A stretch of DNA of 64,000 nt from NCBI GenBank assembly GCA_964415885.1, contig CAYQCE010000016.1, positions 1-64,000 of the forward strand. Reading direction: 5' to 3'. This DNA comes from CAYQCE01 sp964415885 (GTDB taxonomy: Bacteria > Zixibacteria > MSB-5A5 > JAABVY01 > JAHJOQ01). Numbering within the stretch: the stretch's first letter is position 1; each line of letters starts with the position of its first letter. Position numbers and translations under genes: made by a program. Positions 45,332 to 53,087 of the stretch are shown piece by piece. Below the pieces are notes generated by a model that searched no databases, was not told where the DNA came from, and saw only the letters and a list, made by a program, of their open reading frames with translations.

Positions 45332-47032
45332 CTAAAGGCCGCCCGCAGAGCATGCCATAACTTCCTCAATATTGGTCAATCCGCGTTCGAGCTTTTTAAG
45401 CGCCGCGTGACGGAGTGTCAACATACCTTCTTTGCACGCCTGCTCCCGGATGGCCGGAACCGAGGCACTCTCGAGAATCATCCGTTCTATCGTTGAGGAG
45501 ATCGGCATCACCTCGAAGATACCCGTCCTGCCTTTCATGCCGGTGTCATTGCACTCGTTGCAGCCTTTACCGTCGAAAACCTGAAACTTGTCCACCTGAT
45601 CGTCCGGGACACCGAGATCAATCAACTGCTCCTGCGGAACGTCCACGGGCTCTTTACATTTCTGGCATATCGTTCGAAGCATGCGCTGTGCCATAATCAA
45701 CTTCGTCGCCGATGCAACCAGGAAAGGCGGAATGCCCATATCTGTCAAACGGCTGATCGTCGACGGCGCGTCATTTGTATGCAGAGTCGAGAAGACCAGA
45801 TGTCCCGTGAGCGCGGCGCGAATACCGATTTCCGCGGTTTCGCCGTCTCGAATCTCACCGACCATGACGATGTCCGGGTCCTGACGCAGGAAAGACCGGA
45901 GAGCTGCCGCGAAAGTAAGGCCAATACTCGATTTGACTGCGACCTGGTTGATACCGTCGAAGTTAAACTCGACCGGATCCTCTGCAGTCATGATATTGAC
46001 ATCAACCGTATTGAGTTGCTTGAGCGCGGAATACAATGTCGTTGTTTTTCCCGATCCGGTTGGTCCGGTCACCAGGATCATTCCGAATGGAAGGTGGATT
46101 GTCTTGTCAAACGCCACCAGCGAATGCTCCTCGAAACCGAGCTTGGTCAGATCGACCATCAGCGATTTCGGGTCGAGGATTCGCATAACGACCTTCTCAC
46201 CGAAAATCGTGGGCAGCACAGATACGCGCAGATCGACCGTGCGCTCGCCGATCTTCACCTTGATTCGGCCGTCCTGCGGAAGACGCCTCTCCGAGATATC
46301 GAGATCGGCCATGATCTTCACGCGCGATATGATCGCGGCGCGATACTTAAACGGCAACGGCGCCATCTCCTGCAGCTTTCCATCCTTCCTGAAGCGCACC
46401 CTGATTCTGGTCTCGTAGCACTCGATATGAATATCCGACACTCCCTTCCGGATAGCGTCCGTGATAATCGAGTCAACGAGCTTGACGAGCGGTTTATCCT
46501 GAACCTGTGACTGAAGGTCCTGCTCATCGAGGTGCTCCTCGCTTGATTCGACCACTTGGAGATCGGAGTCCTCTATATCCTTTATTATCTCCGAGAATCC
46601 ATCCGATTCGCCATAATAGTGGTCGATGGCCTGCGTGATTGCGGCTTCGGGCGATATTACCGGCTGAACGTTACAGCCCGTTATAAACTTGATAGCATCG
46701 AGGACGTAGATATTATTGGGATCGGATATTGCGACTACAATAGTCCTGCCGATTCGAGAAACCGCGATTACATTGAATTTCCGCGCTATATCAAGCGGAA
46801 TCAGCTTGACGACTTCCGGATTGAGTTCGACGTCGGACAGACGTATAGCGCCGATGTTAAGTTGCTTCCCGATGAACGCGGAGAGCTCGTCCTCATCCTT
46901 GACTATACCGAGACGCACGAGTATTTCGTCGAGCTTGCCCTGCCCCGACTTGTGCATCTCCAACGCCTTGTCGAGCTGATCCTCATCGATCTTGCCCGCT
47001 TTCAAGAGCATTGTTCCGAGTTCGCTTGTCAT
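45332..47032 (-). CDS. pilB: Type IV pilus extension ATPase PilB
   Basis: The 566-residue GspE/PilB ATPase has an N-terminal MshEN-type domain (about 1-150), Walker A GPTGSGKTTT, Walker B IVMVGEIRDGET, and a tetracysteine zinc motif (CQKC ... CNEC) at about residues 455-500. It drives pilus assembly. It lies 53 nt after a roadblock-domain gene in the GTPase cluster. Confidence 0.97.
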   Translation of the reverse strand: MTSELGTMLLKAGKIDEDQLDKALEMHKSGQGKLDEILVRLGIVKDEDELSAFIGKQLNIGAIRLSDVELNPEVVKLIPLDIARKFNVIAVSRIGRTIVVAISDPNNIYVLDAIKFITGCNVQPVISPEAAITQAIDHYYGESDGFSEIIKDIEDSDLQVVESSEEHLDEQDLQSQVQDKPLVKLVDSIITDAIRKGVSDIHIECYETRIRVRFRKDGKLQEMAPLPFKYRAAIISRVKIMADLDISERRLPQDGRIKVKIGERTVDLRVSVLPTIFGEKVVMRILDPKSLMVDLTKLGFEEHSLVAFDKTIHLPFGMILVTGPTGSGKTTTLYSALKQLNTVDVNIMTAEDPVEFNFDGINQVAVKSSIGLTFAAALRSFLRQDPDIVMVGEIRDGETAEIGIRAALTGHLVFSTLHTNDAPSTISRLTDMGIPPFLVASATKLIMAQRMLRTICQKCKEPVDVPQEQLIDLGVPDDQVDKFQVFDGKGCNECNDTGMKGRTGIFEVMPISSTIERMILESASVPAIREQACKEGMLTLRHAALKKLERGLTNIEEVMACSAGGL

Positions 47033-47085
47033 CCGACCCGTTTCCTCCAGCCTGCCATCTCGTAAATCTAAGATTCTCCTATTCG

Positions 47086-47574
47086 TTAATCGTGGAAGAT
47101 GTCGTCGAGCTTGTCACCAGCCGATGTGGTGAACTCCTCGCTGAGTCCGCTTCCATCGGACTCTTCTTTTTCAAGGCTTGCCTTGAAGATTTTCTCGAGG
47201 TCGTCTGATGCCTCCTTGGCATACAGCCTGACCATACCGATCGTGGTGCGGTCATCGAAGACCACAACGAGAATGCTTCTATCACCCACGAGCGACATAT
47301 GAATGTGATCTCTCTTGCCCTGGTGAAACAGGACCGAGAACTCCGGTTCGCCGACGAGTCGGGCGATCTCTTTCGTGGACGCGAAGCTACCCGCCAGGAG
47401 AGCGGCGAGCGATGTAGTATCGAGCGACTGCGTGAAGCCCTGCCTCGTGACCAGATGCCCGTCCTTGTCGACCAGAAGCGCGCACTTGGCCTCCGAGCCC
47501 TTCAGAAGCCGCTTAAGCGCAAGGTCGATCTTCTCAGAATCGGCCTGATAGATGATGAAACTGTCGTTTGACAC
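47086..47574 (-). CDS. Roadblock/LC7-domain protein (second, pilB-proximal)
   Basis: From the GTG at 47574, behind GGGAGGAT, the protein is about 162 residues. A roadblock/LC7 core runs through KCALLVDKDGHLVTRQG and SLVGDRSILVVVFDDRTTIG, and a charged C-terminal helix follows. Roadblock proteins of this class act as MglB-type GTPase partners. The gene immediately follows the MglA-like GTPase gene (16 nt) and precedes pilB. The frame stays open upstream inside the GTPase gene, but that part is not real. Confidence 0.82.
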   Translation of the reverse strand: MSNDSFIIYQADSEKIDLALKRLLKGSEAKCALLVDKDGHLVTRQGFTQSLDTTSLAALLAGSFASTKEIARLVGEPEFSVLFHQGKRDHIHMSLVGDRSILVVVFDDRTTIGMVRLYAKEASDDLEKIFKASLEKEESDGSGLSEEFTTSAGDKLDDIFHD

Positions 47575-47590
47575 TTGTATCCTCCCGGTC

Positions 47591-49126
47591 TTACCTCTTG
47601 CCAAAAAGCCAGCGGAAGAGGAAGAACCCTTTCTTTTTCTGCTTTTTGACCTTGAGAGACTTCTGCATCGTCGGGACCCGAAACGCCGAATCGTCGTCAT
47701 CCTCCGCCTTGTCTGCGGGCTTCTCCTCGGCCTTCTTCTCGGTCTCAGACGTGCACATCTTCTCCTCGGCTTCAGCTATCTCAGGAAGGCGCTCGTAGAG
47801 CTCCCTTTCCTCATTCGGTTTTTCCATTTCAGGAGGCTGGGGCATTGGCTGCTCATCCGCTGCCGGTTCCGGCACTTCATCAGACTGTGCCGAAGCGGGA
47901 TCGCTCGATGCCGGACTCTTGTCGAACATGCCCATGCTCTGATCGTTATGGATGATCTCGGTCTGCTCCTCGTCGTCGGACATGTCTCCGTACTCGAGCT
48001 TTTCGTCGTCATCGGACTCGGCGGAATCAGATTGCTTCGGTTCCGGTTTCGGCTTTGAGGCCGACTCCTCGAGTTCGCGTGCCGCTCTGGCGATTGGATC
48101 CTCGTCATCCTCTGCCACCGCTACTCCCGTATCGACCTGATGCCGAGGTTCCTCCCGAGTGGACTTCGGAGGATGAGTCTCAGTCGGCTCATCGGCTCTC
48201 GCATAGCCCATCTCCTGTGAAGACTCGTCCGGCTGCGGCGTCTTGTTCTGTTCCGTACCGTGCGGAGGTGTCTCGGAGCTGGCGGCAAGATTGGATTTCT
48301 GCGGCTCCGGTGCCTGTGTCGGCTTCTGCTCCGACGGCTGAGGCTGAGGTCCAGGGGGCTCCGGCTTTGGAGCAGGTTTCTCTTCAGGCGCAGATTGCGC
48401 AGGCGTTGGATTCGGCTGAGCCGGCTGCTGCGCCGGCAGGGCTGTTTTTTCGTCCGCGACGCTGCCCTGTTCGACAATTTCTGTCTGCGCATTGAGTTCG
48501 GCATCCTCAACACGGCCCATCTCGGAGGTCCGCATGGCCTGCGGTGATTTCTTCGCCTTGTCCAGCACAAGCTTGATAACGTACTTCAGCGTGTCGAACA
48601 CTCCGGTTCCCTTGTTGGCGCATGCCTCGAAAGTCTTCCAGTTTCCGGTATTGAGCAGCTTGTCGAGTTCGTCGATGCTCATTACATCCGGCAGGTCGCG
48701 CTTGTTGTACTGCATCGCAAGTGGGATGTCTTTCAGGTCGATTCCGTATTCCTCAAGATTCTCTTTCAGATTATTGAGGCTCTCGACATTCTCGTCGGCC
48801 TTGTCGCGCTGGCTGTCCGCCACGAAAATCAGACCATCCACACCGCGCAGAACGAGCTTTCGGGTCGCGTTGTAGAAGACCTGCCCCGGCACGGTGTATA
48901 GCTGAAATTTCGTCGTGAACCCGTTTATATCGCCGATATTGATCGGGAGGAAATCGAAATATAGAGTCCTGTCGGCGTCGGTCGCCAAGCTGATGAGATC
49001 TCCACGCGTGGTTCCCGGGACTTTGCCGTGCACATAGATTAGATTAGTGGTCTTACCCGACAATCCGGGACCGTAGTAGACGATCTTACAACTGACTTCC
49101 CGACTGTTGTAGTTTATTACAACCAT
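47591..49126 (-). CDS. mglA: MglA-like small GTPase with long disordered C-terminal tail
   Basis: Residues 1-195 form a Ras-like MglA GTPase with P-loop GPGLSGKTT at 19-27, DADRTLYFDFLPINIG (switch I region), VPGQ at 79-82 (switch II) and NKRD at 141-144. Residues 196-480 are Pro/Glu/Gln/Ser-rich and predicted disordered. The last 18 residues (494-511, KKQKKKGFFLFRWLFGKR) are strongly basic and aromatic, like a membrane-binding tip. Typical MglA proteins end near residue 195. It lies between roadblock genes at 47086 and 49145. Confidence 0.93.
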   Translation of the reverse strand: MVVINYNSREVSCKIVYYGPGLSGKTTNLIYVHGKVPGTTRGDLISLATDADRTLYFDFLPINIGDINGFTTKFQLYTVPGQVFYNATRKLVLRGVDGLIFVADSQRDKADENVESLNNLKENLEEYGIDLKDIPLAMQYNKRDLPDVMSIDELDKLLNTGNWKTFEACANKGTGVFDTLKYVIKLVLDKAKKSPQAMRTSEMGRVEDAELNAQTEIVEQGSVADEKTALPAQQPAQPNPTPAQSAPEEKPAPKPEPPGPQPQPSEQKPTQAPEPQKSNLAASSETPPHGTEQNKTPQPDESSQEMGYARADEPTETHPPKSTREEPRHQVDTGVAVAEDDEDPIARAARELEESASKPKPEPKQSDSAESDDDEKLEYGDMSDDEEQTEIIHNDQSMGMFDKSPASSDPASAQSDEVPEPAADEQPMPQPPEMEKPNEERELYERLPEIAEAEEKMCTSETEKKAEEKPADKAEDDDDSAFRVPTMQKSLKVKKQKKKGFFLFRWLFGKR

Positions 49127-49144
49127 TGAACCACTTTCCCGATT

Positions 49145-49483
49145 TTAGGATGTTCTGATTCGCGATATTGCGTGCTTCATCTCAAGCCTGATCAACCCGA
49201 TATTCACATTCGGTTCGGCGGTCACGACAAGTATTCCGACATCGTTCGATGTCATGAAGAGCTTGCCGTGCTCGGCCTCGATAGTGAGCTGGGCCAGGTT
49301 CTCCTCACTCAGTCTTTCGAGCGATTTATTGATATTGGACGTTATCGATGCGGCGAGAGCGCCGACGGTCTCGTCCTGGTAGCGAGCATCAAGGTCTGAC
49401 GCGATCACGATTCCGTCGTGCCCGACGACCATGCTGCCCGTTATCCCGCTCGTCTTATTCAGTTCAGCGAGAACGTTAAACAT
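49145..49483 (-). CDS. mglB: MglB-like roadblock/LC7 protein
   Basis: The 112-residue protein is a single roadblock domain (IVIASDLDARYQDETVGALA; KLFMTSNDVGILVVTAEPNV), the size and fold of MglB GTPase-activating proteins. GGGAGG precedes the ATG. It directly precedes the MglA-like GTPase gene (18 nt) and overlaps the upstream gene by 8 nt, so the MglB-MglA order is conserved. Confidence 0.88.
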   Translation of the reverse strand: MFNVLAELNKTSGITGSMVVGHDGIVIASDLDARYQDETVGALAASITSNINKSLERLSEENLAQLTIEAEHGKLFMTSNDVGILVVTAEPNVNIGLIRLEMKHAISRIRTS

Positions 49484-50426
49484 GGGTTTCCTCCCGAACC
49501 TGTTTCGGTTCAGCTTCCACGTATTTCTGATGGTATATTCGTTTTATCATTTCAACGGCCTGCCCCATTCGGACCTTCTCCAGCTCCTCAGACTGCCGGT
49601 CGGCTCCGACGAGAAACCACATATCGCACACCATAGTCAGATGCAGGCGGTAGGCGTCGACTTCCAGGTGGAACCCCTCGAGAACAAGATCGCCCGCCTT
49701 TCCGAGGCTGTTCTGAATCTCTTCGGCTATGAGCCGTCCGATCGGCGCCCAGGTATCTCGGAGCGTGAGATTGTCTCCAGCGAATGACACCGGGAGACCA
49801 TCATCATCGAAAAGCACACAAAACTTGACAGCCGAGAGATCGAAGACATGCTTCATAGCAGTGTTGAAGTCATGATGCCCTTTCTCCACCGGCTCGATTT
49901 CCTTCGTTTTGGTGGCGCCGATTATCACCGGCTGGACCATAGGCCGAGTCGTTATCTCCGGACGCGTAGCAACGCGCTCCTCCTCGGGTCGGGCGGGAGA
50001 ATATGCGAACTTGGCGCTTTCCCTCTCATCCGACAGCTCGAAGTACGTCCTGAAGAGAGACAACAGGATAAACGGCGTTGTGAGCGTATGCAGCAGAATT
50101 GCCGGCTTGTACAACCACATGCCGCCCCCGAAAGCCTCCCCGATTGGCACACCCGTAATCAGAAACAGCAGCACCGAAAAACAGAGCCCGGCGCTAATGC
50201 GAAACCCGAGACACATGAGTGACGCGGTAACGGCTATCTTGCCGGGCGGACTGTCCATGAACAGGTAAACTATGAGACCGAAATAGGCGAGTTCTCCGAG
50301 GATGTAGAGCACCATCGAAGAATCGAATTTCAGTCCCAGATCGTTGGGATAGAATATCAACGGCACGATCGCGACTATCAGGAACAGAAGTGCGGTGTGC
50401 CTTATTTCCTGAGGCTGAACCTGCAT
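49476..50426 (-). CDS. Membrane protein with C-terminal roadblock-like domain
   Basis: The 316-residue protein has four membrane helices in residues 10-125, then a linker and a C-terminal segment (about 185-300: FNTAMKHVFDLSAVKFCVLF, TWAPIGRLIAEEIQNSLGKA) with the alternating beta/alpha pattern of roadblock domains. It may anchor the GTPase-roadblock system in the membrane. The family assignment of the C-terminal domain is inferred from pattern and context. Confidence 0.6.
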   Translation of the reverse strand: MQVQPQEIRHTALLFLIVAIVPLIFYPNDLGLKFDSSMVLYILGELAYFGLIVYLFMDSPPGKIAVTASLMCLGFRISAGLCFSVLLFLITGVPIGEAFGGGMWLYKPAILLHTLTTPFILLSLFRTYFELSDERESAKFAYSPARPEEERVATRPEITTRPMVQPVIIGATKTKEIEPVEKGHHDFNTAMKHVFDLSAVKFCVLFDDDGLPVSFAGDNLTLRDTWAPIGRLIAEEIQNSLGKAGDLVLEGFHLEVDAYRLHLTMVCDMWFLVGADRQSEELEKVRMGQAVEMIKRIYHQKYVEAEPKQVREETHV

Positions 50427-50439
50427 CTTTATTACCCGT

Positions 50440-51312
50440 TTATTCCTTCCTTAGGCCGTCTATTATCTTCTGTACTCTCAGTCTGAATGACCCGAGATTT
50501 ATGTCACTGCGACCTATCACAGTTAGAATTCTCCCCTTCACTGAGATGAGGAACAGCGTCCTGTTTTCGGTCTCCACGTGCAGCGTAATCATCTCGCCGA
50601 ATTTGATTCCCCCGAGTTCGGAGTCCAGAAGACGCAACAGCTCCGCAGACTCAGCGCCGAACGGTTCCAGATCGATCTCGACTTTGGTATTCGATTCGCC
50701 GACGAGGCCTTCGTTATTAGTCAGAAAAACAGCCTCCACACCGGGGGACTCTGCCACAATCTGAAGAGCGTCCTCGAAGCCTGCCGGCTGATCGGGAACC
50801 TCGGTCTCCGTATCGAAGACCTGGCTTGCCTTTTCGCTCTGCACCTGCGTACGATAAAACTCCTCGGCCTCGGCAAGCCTGGCCTTCTTCTCAGCCTTGC
50901 CCAATTCAATCTTCTGCTCGAGCTCACGGTAGTATTCATTCGCGGGATCCGCGACTTTCAGACGGTCGAGAATCAACTTCGCCTTGGAACAGAAACCCCG
51001 CTTGATCAGGATTTCGATTTCAAGGATATCGGTTGAGCGTGTTCTCCCATCGAGCCTAATTGCTTCCTCAAGCTCCTTCTCCGCCCAGTCATACAGCTTG
51101 CGATCGAAGTTCACCTTCGCCATCACGAGATGACCGGGACCATAGTCGGGATGTATCCTGAGCCCCTGCCTGCAGACCCTGAATGCGTGATCGAGTTCAC
51201 CCTTCTTGCGGAGTGAATCGGCCAGCGCCGCGAATACCTGCGAGTCCGGATTCTCCTTGAGAATCTTCTCGCATTTCTCGATCCGCTCGTCTATTTCTAC
51301 AGTGTCAATCAT
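50440..51312 (-). CDS. TPR protein with C-terminal roadblock-like domain
   Basis: The 290-residue protein begins with about three TPR units (residues 1-130; ILKENPDSQVFAALADSLRK, then HPDYGPGHLVMAKVNFDRKL). A charged helix at about 135-165 links these to a roadblock-like domain from about 178 to 288 (ALQIVAESPGVEAVFLTNNE; LISVKGRILTVIGRSDINLG). It is co-transcribed with the membrane roadblock gene (13 nt). Confidence 0.7.
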   Translation of the reverse strand: MIDTVEIDERIEKCEKILKENPDSQVFAALADSLRKKGELDHAFRVCRQGLRIHPDYGPGHLVMAKVNFDRKLYDWAEKELEEAIRLDGRTRSTDILEIEILIKRGFCSKAKLILDRLKVADPANEYYRELEQKIELGKAEKKARLAEAEEFYRTQVQSEKASQVFDTETEVPDQPAGFEDALQIVAESPGVEAVFLTNNEGLVGESNTKVEIDLEPFGAESAELLRLLDSELGGIKFGEMITLHVETENRTLFLISVKGRILTVIGRSDINLGSFRLRVQKIIDGLRKE

Positions 51313-51347
51313 CCGATCCCTCAGGCCCGTCAGAGCGGACGTTTGCC

Positions 51348-51719
51348 TTAGCTTAGCACTCTTTTGATCTTGGAGATTCCAAGCATTATCGCACCGATTC
51401 CGATCAGCCTGACGAGCAGGACGACGGTATCGCCAATCGAGGCGATTTTCATCATGTCGAGTATGTTCAGTGCTTCACCGATCAACAGGATCATGAACGA
51501 AATCGCCAGTGTCTGCCATCCGGATGCCAGCTCTCCGCCCTTGAGAAGAGAGAAGATCGAGAGCGCCCCGAGGAAGCAGACAAGTATCACGACCGCGATC
51601 AGCGCATCAACGAGCAGGCTCGTGATCGAGGGGCTCCCGTTCGAGACCCCCGCTAATGCCGTGCTCGGAAGGATGCAGGCCCAGAATATGACTGTGAGAC
51701 TAAAGAGTATTTTTGCCAT
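51348..51719 (-). CDS. Small membrane protein of the GTPase/pilus cluster
   Basis: The ~123-residue protein has an N-terminal hydrophobic signal segment and three further membrane helices. No motif is recognised. The ATG at 51719 follows GCGGGGTTAAG; an ATG at 51737 overlaps the upstream stop. It always travels with the cluster here, so it may be a membrane partner. Confidence 0.7.
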   Translation of the reverse strand: MAKILFSLTVIFWACILPSTALAGVSNGSPSITSLLVDALIAVVILVCFLGALSIFSLLKGGELASGWQTLAISFMILLIGEALNILDMMKIASIGDTVVLLVRLIGIGAIMLGISKIKRVLS

Positions 51720-51729
51720 CTTAACCCCG

Positions 51730-52917
51730 CTAAACATCTAACTTCTTGCTGTCAGATATCACCTGAAAGATATCATTCTCGAGATCGTACTTGGTATTTA
51801 TGCTCCGCTTTTCGGCAAGCGGAAGTGAGATCGATTTCTTGATTTCTGACTCGACAGAACGCAGCACATTCACACCGAGCAGCGATCGCACAAAGAAGAG
51901 CTGCTCGTAAAGTATGTGGTTAAGGCCGCTCAATATCCTGTGTACGCGAGCTTCTTTCGGAATCTTCTGCAGTGTACGGTTCAGGCCCTCATAGTTGGCC
52001 TGGATATCGCTCGATTCTATGCCGGTGAAATATGCCCAGACTCCCTTGCGATATGTCGCGAGCATCTCATTGACCCTCGCATTCTGAGCGCCGAGCTTCC
52101 GTTCGAGCTTTCGCCGCACGGCATCGAAACATGCGGTGTACAGCCTGAGGATCAGCATCCAGAGCTGTTCCTCCTCCTTCGGATTAGCCTTTGGTTGCGA
52201 GGCCTTCGAACCGACGACCTCCACCAGTCCGGCCTGAACGAGCTTGTATATCCCGCGATACGTCGGAAATTCGCCAATTGGCGACCGGGAGACTATCTCC
52301 GGCACCGTCCGCTCACCATCGATCAGCGACAGTATCTGGAATTCCTCGAGCGATAAAACGAGTTCGTCCTTCTTCGACTTCGGCGTTACCACCACGCGAA
52401 GGATCTCGTTCTCTTTTGGGAGATTCTTCTGAATCTCGATCCACTCGTCGATACGCCTCGTCCCCTCCATGATCACGTTCATCGTCTGGAGCTCGACGAG
52501 CACATCCTTGACCTGCGGCAGTTTCCCCTCCTGGAAGACAAACTCACCCTCCGGCCAACTGAAGAGATTGTAAATTATCTCTTCGACCTGGAGTTTGAGG
52601 CAGTCCGCTATCTCCTCTCGGCTGAACAGTTCCATGTCAACGAGAACCATACCGAGTTTCTTCCCGGTACTCCTGTGCAGGTGAAGCGCCTTTTCGAGAT
52701 CGACTTTCGTGATTCGACCACGACGCATCAGAAGATTTCCAAGAAAGTCCCCCTCATCGTTCTTGGAACTCGCATACACTATATTGCCGGACTTAAAGCA
52801 TATCTCTTTCTGCACCTGCCCGCGAGTAATGGCGAGCACGCCGGTTTTCTTGCCGGTTGAAAGCAACTGCAATATGTCCGGAAACGCGACCGTTTTAAGG
52901 TTGCCGGTAAAGCTCAT
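51730..52917 (-). CDS. DUF4388-domain protein
   Basis: The 395-residue protein begins with a DUF4388 domain (about 1-100: FTGNLKTVAFPDILQLLSTG, KTGVLAITRGQVQKEICFKS). This is found in bacterial regulators of motility and polarity. Its second half is helical. It is the first gene of the run leading to mglB-mglA and pilB-T-C. I could not identify a convincing promoter in the 170-nt gap upstream. Confidence 0.82.
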   Translation of the reverse strand: MSFTGNLKTVAFPDILQLLSTGKKTGVLAITRGQVQKEICFKSGNIVYASSKNDEGDFLGNLLMRRGRITKVDLEKALHLHRSTGKKLGMVLVDMELFSREEIADCLKLQVEEIIYNLFSWPEGEFVFQEGKLPQVKDVLVELQTMNVIMEGTRRIDEWIEIQKNLPKENEILRVVVTPKSKKDELVLSLEEFQILSLIDGERTVPEIVSRSPIGEFPTYRGIYKLVQAGLVEVVGSKASQPKANPKEEEQLWMLILRLYTACFDAVRRKLERKLGAQNARVNEMLATYRKGVWAYFTGIESSDIQANYEGLNRTLQKIPKEARVHRILSGLNHILYEQLFFVRSLLGVNVLRSVESEIKKSISLPLAEKRSINTKYDLENDIFQVISDSKKLDV

Positions 52918-53087
52918 GGATTTTTATCCGTCCGGAGACCGGGTTATCTGTCATACCGTTTCTCTTTCCATTATCGGGCGTGGAAGTGTTAATCTTTACG
53001 CGAGTTGTGGTAAAAGTGGTTTGGATTCAGAGAGTTTACCGGGAAGCCGACGCACGATCCGCACTGTTCCGATTCAAAACAGCTGCG

